Shown in pieces: positions 33,152-39,253 of a DNA stretch of 39,253 nt; positions within the stretch are counted from its first letter, which is position 1, and each line of letters opens with the position of its first letter. The notes below the pieces were generated by a model that was not told where the DNA came from, searched no databases, and worked only from the letters and a program-made list of their open reading frames with translations. Made by a program: the position numbers and the translations under genes. This DNA comes from Gemmatimonadota bacterium (GTDB lineage: Bacteria > Gemmatimonadota > Gemmatimonadetes > Gemmatimonadales > GWC2-71-9), in the NCBI GenBank assembly GCA_003221995.1, contig QHUR01000009.1:1-39253 (forward strand), written 5' to 3'.

Positions 33152-35190
33152 CGCAGGCCGAGCTGGCCCAGCGCCACCTCCGTCGTCGGGCGCACGTCCC
33201 CCGTGGCGACGAGAATCCGGTCGCGCAGATCGGGACGCGCTTCCATCAGCTCTTCGACAAAGCGCCGCCCCCGGGCGCTCGCCTGGCCGTCGGCGAGGAT
33301 GAGGTCGTACGTGCGGGTCCGCGCGAGGTCGAGGGCCTGCCCCGGATTGCGGGCCACTTCTACGGTGTGCCCCTCCCGGCCGAACAGCGCCTTGATCATG
33401 CGGCGGACGGCCGGATCGTCGTCCACGAGCAGGATCGTGCGCCTGGCGGCGGGCGGCAGAGGGGGCGCTTCCACCTCGGCCGAGTGACGCTGCGGGACAT
33501 CGGCCCCGGCGGGCGGCAGCTCCACGAGGAAGGCTGCTCCGCCCTCCGCGGGCTGCTGGACCGTGATTTGCCCGCCGTGCGCCTCCACGATCGAGTAGGT
33601 GATTGACAGCCCCAGCCCGGTCCCGTGGCCAGGCTCCTTCGTCGTAAAGAACGGCGTGAACAGGTGCGGGAGCACCTCCTCGGGGATCCCGGGGCCCGTG
33701 TCCGCCACCCGCAGCCGCACGCGCTCGTCGAACCACGTGCTGATGCGGATCGTGCGCGGGCGCCCCGCCTCGTTCCCGGCGAGGGCGTGCGCCGCGTTGG
33801 TCACCAGGTTCAGCACCACCTGCTGTAGCGCGTGGCGGTCGCCCACCACGTCCGGCATGCCGGACCCGAGGTTCTTCTCGGTGCGGATGTCCTTAAGCTT
33901 CAGGTCGTAGCTCATGAGCAGCAGGGTGCGCTGGACGACGTCGTTGAGGTTCACGCGGGCCCGCTCGCCGGGGCCCTTGCGCGCGAAGGTCAGGAGGTTC
34001 CGCACGATCCGGCCCGCCCGCTCCGCCTGCTCGTGGATCACCTGCAGGTGGTCCCGGTCCTTGGGTCCCAGCTCCTGCTGCTCGAGCAGGAACTCCGCCA
34101 GCCCGGCGATCGAGGTCAGCGGGTTGTTCAGCTCGTGCGCGACGCCCGACACGAGCTGGCCCACGGCGGCGAGCTTCTCGCTCTGGATGAGCTGCGCCTC
34201 CATCGCCTGCTGGTCGGTGACGTCCTCCACGAGCACGACGAGGCCCCGTCCCGGTCCGGCGCCCCCGATCCGGGCCGCGTTGAGGCGCAGGGTGCGGCGC
34301 AGGCGGTCGGAGCGCGCGACCAGCGCGGCCGCCTGCTCTCCCCGGCGGGCGGCGGCGAGCAGCTCGGTGCTTTCCGTGGCCTGGCCCACGAGCGCAGGGA
34401 GCAGCTCCTCGCCCACGACGGCCGCCACCGGCCGGTCGAGCATCTGCGCGAGCGAGCGGTTGGCGCGCAGCACCCGACCGCCCTCGTCCACCACTGCGAT
34501 CCCCTCGTGCAGCGCGTCGAACGCTGTCTCCCACTGCTCCTTCGCGTGCCGCACCATCTCGAAGAAGCGGGCGTTGGCGAGCGCGACCGCCGCGTGGGTC
34601 CCCACGGTGGAGAGTAGCCTGAGGTCCTCGGGGTTGAACACGCCGCCGCGCGGGTCGGCGATGACGAGCGTTCCCACCACCGCCCCGTGGGCGCGCAGCG
34701 GTACGGCCGCCGCCGACTCGGCATGCACCCCGCTCACCAGCTCCGTGGGTGCGTCCCCGGAGTTGCGGACCAGCTCGAGCCGCTCGCGCCCCAACGAGCG
34801 GGCTACGAGACCGGGATCGTCCCCCCGGATCGACTGCCCCTTGAGCGAACCGAGCGTCCCTTCAGCCGCCGCCACGCGCAGCTGGGGCGTCTGGCCCTCC
34901 TGCTCGATCGTGAGCGCCAGCAGCGCGCCGCGGGCATCGAGGAAGCGGGTGGCGTAGCGCACCACCTGGTCCACGATGCGGTCGAGCTGCAGCGACTCGG
35001 AGAGCACGTAGGCGAGCTCCTGGAGGGAGAAGAGCTCGGACAACCGCCGGTTTAGCTCGTCCGCCGTGCGCCGGCGCTCCCGCTCGCTCTTCGCCACCCG
35101 GCGCCGCAGCGCAGTCGCCCACAACGCGAGCCCCGCCGCGACGAGCAGCGCCGCCGCGGCGATCAGGAAGGGGAGCGGAGTCTGGATCAG
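33073..35190 (-). CDS. Hybrid sensor histidine kinase (TM-GAF-PAS-HisKA-HATPase-REC)
   Basis: 705 residues if it begins at CTG 35190. An N-terminal hydrophobic helix (PLPFLIAAAALLVAAGLALW) anchors it. Then: coiled segment, GAF domain (about 50-200), PAS domain (about 210-320, EGIAVVDEGGRVLRANRSL), HisKA with phospho-acceptor His about 352 (GVAHELNNPLTS), HATPase (VVLNLVTNAAHAL, DTGPGIPEEVLPHLFTPFFTT, GTGLGLSITYSIVEAHGG) and C-terminal receiver with Asp in LILADGQAS (about 632) and YVRKPF. No ATG, GTG or TTG lies between an in-frame TAG (35209-35211 region) and a TTG at 35124 that would remove the anchor helix. GAGGAGG lies 8 nt before the CTG. The divergent porin operon may be its target. Confidence 0.92.
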   Translation of the reverse strand: MIQTPLPFLIAAAALLVAAGLALWATALRRRVAKSERERRRTADELNRRLSELFSLQELAYVLSESLQLDRIVDQVVRYATRFLDARGALLALTIEQEGQTPQLRVAAAEGTLGSLKGQSIRGDDPGLVARSLGRERLELVRNSGDAPTELVSGVHAESAAAVPLRAHGAVVGTLVIADPRGGVFNPEDLRLLSTVGTHAAVALANARFFEMVRHAKEQWETAFDALHEGIAVVDEGGRVLRANRSLAQMLDRPVAAVVGEELLPALVGQATESTELLAAARRGEQAAALVARSDRLRRTLRLNAARIGGAGPGRGLVVLVEDVTDQQAMEAQLIQSEKLAAVGQLVSGVAHELNNPLTSIAGLAEFLLEQQELGPKDRDHLQVIHEQAERAGRIVRNLLTFARKGPGERARVNLNDVVQRTLLLMSYDLKLKDIRTEKNLGSGMPDVVGDRHALQQVVLNLVTNAAHALAGNEAGRPRTIRISTWFDERVRLRVADTGPGIPEEVLPHLFTPFFTTKEPGHGTGLGLSITYSIVEAHGGQITVQQPAEGGAAFLVELPPAGADVPQRHSAEVEAPPLPPAARRTILLVDDDPAVRRMIKALFGREGHTVEVARNPGQALDLARTRTYDLILADGQASARGRRFVEELMEARPDLRDRILVATGDVRPTTEVALGQLGLRYVRKPFNLRDLRDEAARVWAAAALS

Positions 35191-35198
35191 TGGTGTCG

Positions 35199-35205
35199 CC
35201 TCCTC
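35199..35205 (-). promoter_or_regulatory. Ribosome-binding site GAGGAGG fixing a CTG start
   Basis: On the minus strand GAGGAGG is separated by 8 nt (CGACACCA) from CTG at 35190-35188. The same frame then encodes an uninterrupted membrane helix. No standard start codon lies within reach of this strong site, so CTG is the likely initiation codon. Confidence 0.55.
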
Positions 35206-35228
35206 GGCCTAAACATGCTATGGATCGC

Positions 35229-35257
35229 TTGACCGTCCTAATCCCGATAAATATATT
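35229..35257 (+). promoter_or_regulatory. Sigma-70-type promoter of the porin operon
   Basis: TTGACC (35229-35234), 17-bp spacer and TATATT (35252-35257). This is the most AT-rich part of the window. Transcription would begin near 35264 and give a leader of about 87 nt before the GTG at 35351, in contrast with the leaderless units elsewhere. Confidence 0.65.
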
Positions 35258-35267
35258 CGCCTATCGC

Positions 35268-35316
35268 AGGCTGAAAACCATTCTCACCTCATGGCCGCAA
35301 GCTGCCATTTCAGCCT
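35268..35316 (+). promoter_or_regulatory. Hairpin leader upstream of the porin gene
   Basis: AGGCTGAAA (35268-35276) pairs perfectly with TTTCAGCCT (35308-35316). Inside lies a second stem, TGGC/GCCA (35292-35295 with 35304-35307). An 11-codon open frame (ATG 35291 to TGA 35326, MAASCHFSLSR) overlaps the structure but has no ribosome site. The fold could be a regulatory leader of the porin operon; no known riboswitch class is recognised. Confidence 0.4.
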
Positions 35317-35350
35317 GAGCCGCTGATTCCCCGACTGAGCCGGAGGTTGC

Positions 35351-36484
35351 GTGTCCCGAGCGCTCGCGCCCGGTGCCCTGGTAGCCGTTCTTGCGTCCAT
35401 CGCCACCGTGCCTCCCGGTGGGGCGGCGGCGCAGGAGCGAACCACCGTCGGTGGCTACGGCGAGGTGCACTACGTCAATCGCACGGGGCCGGACACCCCG
35501 GGCACGGTCGATCTCAAGCGCTTCGTCGTCTACCTGGCCCACACCTTCAACGACCAGATCGCCTTCCGCTCCGAGCTGGAGGTCGAGGACGCCAAGGTGG
35601 AAGGTGCCGAACCCGGCGGTGAGGTGGCGCTGGAACAGGCCTACCTCGACTATCGGTTGTCGGACGCGCTCACGCTGCGCTCCGGTCTCGTCCTCCCGCC
35701 GGTCGGAATCATCAACGAGACGCATGAGCCCCCGACGTTCAATGGGGTCGACCGCCCGGGCTTCGACAACGACGTGATTCCCACCACGTGGCGGGAGATC
35801 GGGGTAGGCGCGGTGGGGCGCGTGCCCGGCGTCGAGGGTTTGAGCTACCGCGTGTATCTCGTGAACGGGCTGCGGTCGGCCGGGTTTTCGGCCGCCACAG
35901 GGATCCGTGAAGGCCGCCAGGAAGGCCGTGAGGCGAGCTTCGCCAACCCGTCCTTCACGGGCCGGCTCGAGTGGGCGAGGCCCGGCCTCAAGCTGAGTGG
36001 CTCGTTCTGGTACGGCGGCACCGCCGCCGCCGACCCCGCGCTCGGGAAGGGCGCGTTCGCCGCCCCGATCACGTTGCTCTCGGCCGACGCCCGCTTCGAC
36101 GTGAGCGCGTTCATGTTCCGCGGAGTGGCGGCGAGCATCTGGGTGAGCGACGCCGCGGCGATCAACACGCGTTACGCCACCGCGGTCGGCAGCCGCATCG
36201 CCGGTGGCTACCTCGAGGCCGCGTACAACCTGCTGCACGCGCTCGCCCCGGCGTCGTCCCAGAAGCTGAACGCGTTCGTGCGGCACGAGCGGTACGACAC
36301 GCAGGCCGCCGTTCCCGCCGGCACAGCCAGGGACGAGACGCTGGCGCGGCGCATCACGACGTTCGGTCTCTCCTACAAGCCGACCTACAACACGGCGTTC
36401 AAAGGCGATTACCAGCTGCTGCGCAACAAGGCCGGGGCAGGCGAAGCCGAAGTCGTGAGTCTCGGCATCGGGTATCAATTCTGA
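35351..36484 (+). CDS. Outer-membrane porin-like beta-barrel
   Basis: 377 residues from GTG 35351 (GGAGG 4 nt upstream). A signal peptide ends near AAAQ (about residue 28). The rest shows short alternating hydrophobic strands with aromatic ends: TTVGGYGEVHYVNR, RFVVYLAHTFNDQIAFRSELEVED, QAYLDYRLSDALTLRSGLVLPPVGIINETHEPP and C-terminal GEAEVVSLGIGYQF, with the terminal Phe of outer-membrane barrels. It resembles OprP/phosphate-selective-type or general porins, but specificity is unknown. It is first in an operon with a flavin protein, a membrane protein and ApbE, and the ATG of the flavin gene is 1 nt after its stop. Confidence 0.85.
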   Translation: MSRALAPGALVAVLASIATVPPGGAAAQERTTVGGYGEVHYVNRTGPDTPGTVDLKRFVVYLAHTFNDQIAFRSELEVEDAKVEGAEPGGEVALEQAYLDYRLSDALTLRSGLVLPPVGIINETHEPPTFNGVDRPGFDNDVIPTTWREIGVGAVGRVPGVEGLSYRVYLVNGLRSAGFSAATGIREGRQEGREASFANPSFTGRLEWARPGLKLSGSFWYGGTAAADPALGKGAFAAPITLLSADARFDVSAFMFRGVAASIWVSDAAAINTRYATAVGSRIAGGYLEAAYNLLHALAPASSQKLNAFVRHERYDTQAAVPAGTARDETLARRITTFGLSYKPTYNTAFKGDYQLLRNKAGAGEAEVVSLGIGYQF

Positions 36485-36485
36485 C

Positions 36486-36989
36486 ATGATCCGAGCGCGC
36501 CGCGCGGCGGTGGTGTGCTGCACGCTTGGGGCACTCGTCGCCACGCCGGGGGCCGCCGCGCAAGCGCCGCCCGCCAAGCTCGCCGCCTCCCTTGCCCGGC
36601 TGTTCGGGCCGCACGCGCGCGTCGACACGCTCCACGTGGACAGCGCCGCGGCGCTCCGGATCTCCACCGGGGACTCGCTGCTCGGCTTCGCCCAGGTGGG
36701 GAACGTCATCGGGAAGGACCAGCCGATCACGTTTCTCGTGGCGATCGACCCCGCGAACCGGCTGAAGGACGTGGACATCCTGGTGTACCGCGAACCCTAC
36801 GGCGGCGAGGTGGCCTACGAGGACTGGCGTAAGCAGTTTCGCGGCAAGCGTGCGGCGGACCCGCTGCAGGTGGGCCGGGACATCCGGAGTATCTCGGGCG
36901 CGACGATCAGCGTTCAGGCCGTCACCGCCGGCGTGCGGCGCGTGCTCGCCGAGCTCACCGCCTGGCACGAGAGCGGGGCGATCCGATGA
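36486..36989 (+). CDS. Secreted FMN-binding domain protein (RnfG/NqrC type)
   Basis: 167 residues. A signal peptide (residues 1-25, ends near AAAQ) precedes one FMN-binding domain (about 60-160). The flavinylation motif SGAT (residues 137-140) occurs in ISGATISVQAVT; in this family FMN is joined through a phosphoester to the Thr by ApbE. An apbE gene is two genes downstream. The domain is a single-electron carrier in the periplasm. It overlaps the membrane-protein gene by 4 bp (ATGA). Electron donor and acceptor are not known. Confidence 0.9.
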   Translation: MIRARRAAVVCCTLGALVATPGAAAQAPPAKLAASLARLFGPHARVDTLHVDSAAALRISTGDSLLGFAQVGNVIGKDQPITFLVAIDPANRLKDVDILVYREPYGGEVAYEDWRKQFRGKRAADPLQVGRDIRSISGATISVQAVTAGVRRVLAELTAWHESGAIR

Positions 36990-37504
36990 GCGACGCGGTC
37001 TCGCCCCTCGCCTGGAGGGTGGTGCCCGCGGCGCTCCGCACCCTGGCGCGGTGGATCACGATCGTCCAGCTCGTGGGCTACACCACGTCCCTCGTGTACG
37101 TGTGGCATACCACGCGGCTCACGCCGCCGGGCATCGAAGCGCGGTATCGCGGCACGAACCCCGAGGGGGGCACCGCCCCGATGCAGTTCCCGAAATCCTT
37201 CGCCGAGATGCTGACGATCACCCACACGCACCTCCTGAGCATGGCCGTGATCTTCGTCCTCACGGGCCTCGGCGTGGCCCTGTGCGGCTCGCTTCCGGAG
37301 CGGTGGCGGCGGTTCCTCGTCGCCGAGCCGTTCGCGGCGCTGCTCGTCTCGTTCGCCGCGATGTGGCTGATGCGCTACGTCGACCCCCGGTTCGCCTGGC
37401 TGCTCGAGGCGTCGAGCGCCCTCCTCGCGCTGACCTTCTACGTCCAGTCGTATCTCATCCTGCGCGACCTCGCACGTGTGCGGAGGGGGGAGGCGGGGCG
37501 GTGA
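36986..37504 (+). CDS. Four-helix membrane protein with His-rich helix, function unknown
   Basis: 172 residues. Hydrophobic helices at about 20-42, 80-105, 112-132 and 140-160. The second helix begins with ITHTHLLSM, with two histidines separated by one residue, and another His lies near helix 1 (YVWHTT). Such pairs can bind heme, so a cytochrome b-like function is possible but unproven. The gene lies between the FMN-binding protein and ApbE with ATGA and GTGA overlaps, implying an inner-membrane partner of the flavin protein. Confidence 0.8.
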   Translation: MSDAVSPLAWRVVPAALRTLARWITIVQLVGYTTSLVYVWHTTRLTPPGIEARYRGTNPEGGTAPMQFPKSFAEMLTITHTHLLSMAVIFVLTGLGVALCGSLPERWRRFLVAEPFAALLVSFAAMWLMRYVDPRFAWLLEASSALLALTFYVQSYLILRDLARVRRGEAGR

Positions 37505-38511
37505 GGCGCCGCGCGTTTCTCGGCGTCCTGGGGAGTGGCGTCGTGGGGATGTGGGGAAGACTGCCCGCACCGCGGTGCGCTGGCGACCAGTTCGTCGAGC
37601 GCTGGTCCTGGGCGATGGGGCAACCGGTGCACCTGATGGCGTTCGCCCGCTCGCAGGCGGAGGGTCTCGATGCTTGCGCCGCGGCGCTCGCGGAGCTGCG
37701 GCGCGTCGAGGCGCGGCTCACCCTGTTCGACGACGCGAGCGACCTGTGCGAGCTGAACCGCCGCGCGGGGCGCAAGGCCATGCGCGTGGACCAGGACCTA
37801 GGGGCGGTGTTGGCGCTCGCGCAGCGATTCAAAGGCCACACGCGTGGCGCGTTCGACGTCGCCGTCGAGCCGCTGATGCGCGCCTGGGGCTTCCACCGTC
37901 GGCGCGCGCGTGAGCCATCCCCGGCCGAGATCGCGGAGGCGCGGGAGGCCGTGGGGAGCGCCGTCATCGAGCTGGACGGCGACCGGGCGCGGCTTCCCAA
38001 CGCCCACACCCAGCTCGACTTCGGTGGCATCGGCGTGGGGTACGGCATCGCCCGCGCGCTCGCGGTGCTGCGGGCGCGGCGGATCGGGCGCGCCTTCCTG
38101 GACGTGAGCGGGGACTGCGCGGCGATCGGCGCCCCGCCCGGGGAGAAGGGGTGGCTCGTGGAGATCGCCGACCCCGATCGGCCGCGTGGCGTCATCGCGG
38201 CGACGCGGCTATGCGATTCGGCGCTCGCCACCTCCGCCAACAGCGTGGCCGTCGTGCGCTACGGCGCGCTCGTCTGTGGCCACGTGATGAATCCCGCGAC
38301 CGGATGGCCGGCGCACGCCTTGAGGCAGGCGTCCGTGGTGTCGCACGACCCGGTGGCGGCCGACGCGCTCTCGACGGCGATGCTCGTGTCGGGCCGGACG
38401 CCGGCCGGGGCGCTCCAGGTCTACGCGGTGGCGCGGGGCCGCGACCGCGCTACGGATTCGGCCGGCTCTGCGCCCGGGCCACGACACGGGCGCGCTCGCG
38501 CTCCAGCGTGA
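37501..38511 (+). CDS. apbE: ApbE FAD:protein FMN transferase
   Basis: 336 residues from GTG. A twin-arginine-like signal (VRRRAFLGVLGSGVVGM) directs export. ApbE blocks: MGQPVHLMAF start, EARLTLFDDASDLCELNR, GAFDVAVEPLMRAWGF, LDFGGIGVGYGIARAL (FAD contact), FLDVSGDCAAIG, ATSANSVAVVRYG and HVMNPATGWPA. The enzyme transfers FMN from FAD to Thr of FMN-binding domain proteins, here most likely the protein encoded two genes upstream. The C-terminal 20 residues (GPRHGRARAPA region) overlap the convergent gene by 62 bp. Confidence 0.94.
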   Translation: MRRRAFLGVLGSGVVGMWGRLPAPRCAGDQFVERWSWAMGQPVHLMAFARSQAEGLDACAAALAELRRVEARLTLFDDASDLCELNRRAGRKAMRVDQDLGAVLALAQRFKGHTRGAFDVAVEPLMRAWGFHRRRAREPSPAEIAEAREAVGSAVIELDGDRARLPNAHTQLDFGGIGVGYGIARALAVLRARRIGRAFLDVSGDCAAIGAPPGEKGWLVEIADPDRPRGVIAATRLCDSALATSANSVAVVRYGALVCGHVMNPATGWPAHALRQASVVSHDPVAADALSTAMLVSGRTPAGALQVYAVARGRDRATDSAGSAPGPRHGRARAPA

Positions 38512-39058
38512 GAATCGAGCGCGACCAGGAGTCGTTCGCGAGCCCCTGGTAGCTGACCGTCAGCGTCTCGCGGAAGCTGATCCCCTCCTCGAACAGGTAG
38601 ATCGCGACGGCCTGCTCGCGGGCGTCGAGCTGGTAGGAGGCCCATTTCGGCGACAGCGGCACGATCCCGACGGGCCGGAACAGCCGCCCCCGGCTCGTGA
38701 TGTTCACGTCCTCCGGCACGAAGCGCGCCTGCTGCACGAGGCCGAAGAAGCTCACCATGGCGAGGACCGGCCGCAGCACGCCGGCGCGCCGCGCCAGGTC
38801 GTCGATCTCGCCTCGCTTCGAGCGCAGCAGGTCCTGCAGCGACCGGTACGTGTCAGGGGCGAGGAGCCGTGTCACGCTCTGCTCGAGAGGGAGGAACTGG
38901 ATCTCCAGCTCCGGGGTGTCGAAGCGCACGACGATGTCGTCGCGCTTGAGCGTACCGAAGCCGACCGGCAATGAGTCTTGGGCGGATAGGCGGATGGTCG
39001 GACCGACGGCCAGGAGCACCGCCGCGAGCACTTGTGGAGCGTGGCGTCGTAGCGTCAT
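38450..39058 (-). CDS. Secreted protein of unknown function
   Basis: 202 residues. A signal peptide (LAAVLLAVGPTIRLSAQ, residues 9-26) is followed by a mixed alpha/beta region with LPVGFGTLKRDDIVVRFDTPELEIQFLPLEQSVTRLLAP, a helix LQDLLRSKRGEIDDLARRAGVL and a C-terminal strand ASYQLDAREQAVAIYLFEEG. I do not recognise a family. It is downstream of engB with an ATGA overlap (39055-39058) and runs 62 bp into the convergent apbE 3' end. Composition resembles the rest of the window. Confidence 0.75.
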   Translation of the reverse strand: MTLRRHAPQVLAAVLLAVGPTIRLSAQDSLPVGFGTLKRDDIVVRFDTPELEIQFLPLEQSVTRLLAPDTYRSLQDLLRSKRGEIDDLARRAGVLRPVLAMVSFFGLVQQARFVPEDVNITSRGRLFRPVGIVPLSPKWASYQLDAREQAVAIYLFEEGISFRETLTVSYQGLANDSWSRSILTLERERARVVARAQSRPNP

Positions 39059-39253
39059 GCGACGGCATCGCGTACGAAGGCCGCGATTGCCTCTCGAAGC
39101 TCCGTGATGCCTTCCCCCGTCCGCGCGCTCGTGACGACCGCCTGGTCCGCGTCGAGTCGCAGCGCCGCCGCGAGCGCCCGCTCCCGGCGCCGGCGCTCGC
39201 CCTGCGGAAGCTTGTCGCTCTTCGTGAGGGCCGCAAGCACGCGGGTCTGGCGG
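39055..39253 (-). CDS. engB: Ribosome biogenesis GTP-binding protein EngB/YsxC (C-terminal part)
   Basis: The window cuts this gene at its 5' side; 65 codons to the stop at 39055 are seen. LTKSDKLPQGERRR is the G4 base-recognition motif (TKxDK) of EngB-type GTPases, and VVTSARTGEGITELREAIAAFV is the G5 region and final helix. EngB assists assembly of the large ribosomal subunit. Its stop overlaps the next gene's ATG by 4 bp. Other TRAFAC GTPases are possible but the short tail after G5 fits EngB. Confidence 0.82.
   Translation of the reverse strand, partial: RQTRVLAALTKSDKLPQGERRRRERALAAALRLDADQAVVTSARTGEGITELREAIAAFVRDAVA

Overview
The window is a dense, very GC-rich stretch of bacterial chromosome from a Gram-negative (diderm) organism. 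Evidence for two membranes is a BamA-like outer-membrane barrel, a porin, several signal peptides and a soluble periplasmic FMN protein. Gene content (menaquinone-type UbiE/UbiD/UbiA/UbiX set, lone PilB-type ATPase, ECF sigma factors, many GTG starts) would fit Gemmatimonadota or a similar high-GC phylum. That placement is inference; no rRNA or other marker is present. I see no tRNA, rRNA, CRISPR, insertion sequence or prophage gene.

Layout. 1-39: tail of a plus-strand gene. 36-2391 (minus): six-gene operon of small proteins (58-aa Lys-rich protein, VOC protein, NTF2-like protein, four-helix membrane protein, CCPF-motif protein, YceI). 2528-6505 (plus): Mrp/ApbC ATPase, repeat-type secreted protein, MATE exporter, DUF62 SAM hydrolase. 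6510-7467 (minus): ECF sigma factor and soluble zinc anti-sigma factor. 7400-11729 (plus): quinone operon ubiE-ubiD-ubiA-ubiX plus a YfcE-like phosphoesterase. 11740-14835 (minus): M48 peptidase, purD, mutM. 15007-16179 (minus): Cys/Met PLP enzyme. 16236-17318 (plus): HD-GYP response regulator. 17365-21656 (plus): glmM, glmS, dtd, maf. 21638-24770 (minus): trpE and an FHA-GAF-adenylate cyclase. 24817-26886 (plus): outer-membrane barrel. 26925-29156 (plus): PilB-type ATPase fused to a receiver domain. 29169-33151 (plus): hisC-hisB-hisH-nudix-hisF-atl. 33073-35190 (minus): hybrid histidine kinase. 35351-38511 (plus): porin, FMN-binding protein, membrane protein, ApbE. 38450-39253 (minus): secreted protein of unknown function and the C-terminus of EngB.

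Genes are tightly coupled: about a dozen junctions are 4-bp NTGA stop/start overlaps. Several transcription-unit heads carry a TANNNT hexamer only 6-8 nt before the start codon, which predicts leaderless mRNAs. Three genes have no usable ATG/GTG/TTG at the position where the protein should begin and appear to use CTG or ATA.

The least expected signal is a 42-bp dispersed repeat present twice (39/42 identical), in the same reading frame, inside glmM and hisF. It adds the peptide [10 protein letters not shown] to both enzymes, so it looks like a mobile or spreading element that lives inside coding sequence. Non-coding repeats also occur: a 19-bp inverted repeat inside the quinone operon and an inverted pair of REP-like hairpins before the PLP enzyme. 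The porin/FMN-protein/membrane-protein/ApbE cluster, divergent from a hybrid kinase, is a candidate uncharacterised periplasmic flavin-based redox system.
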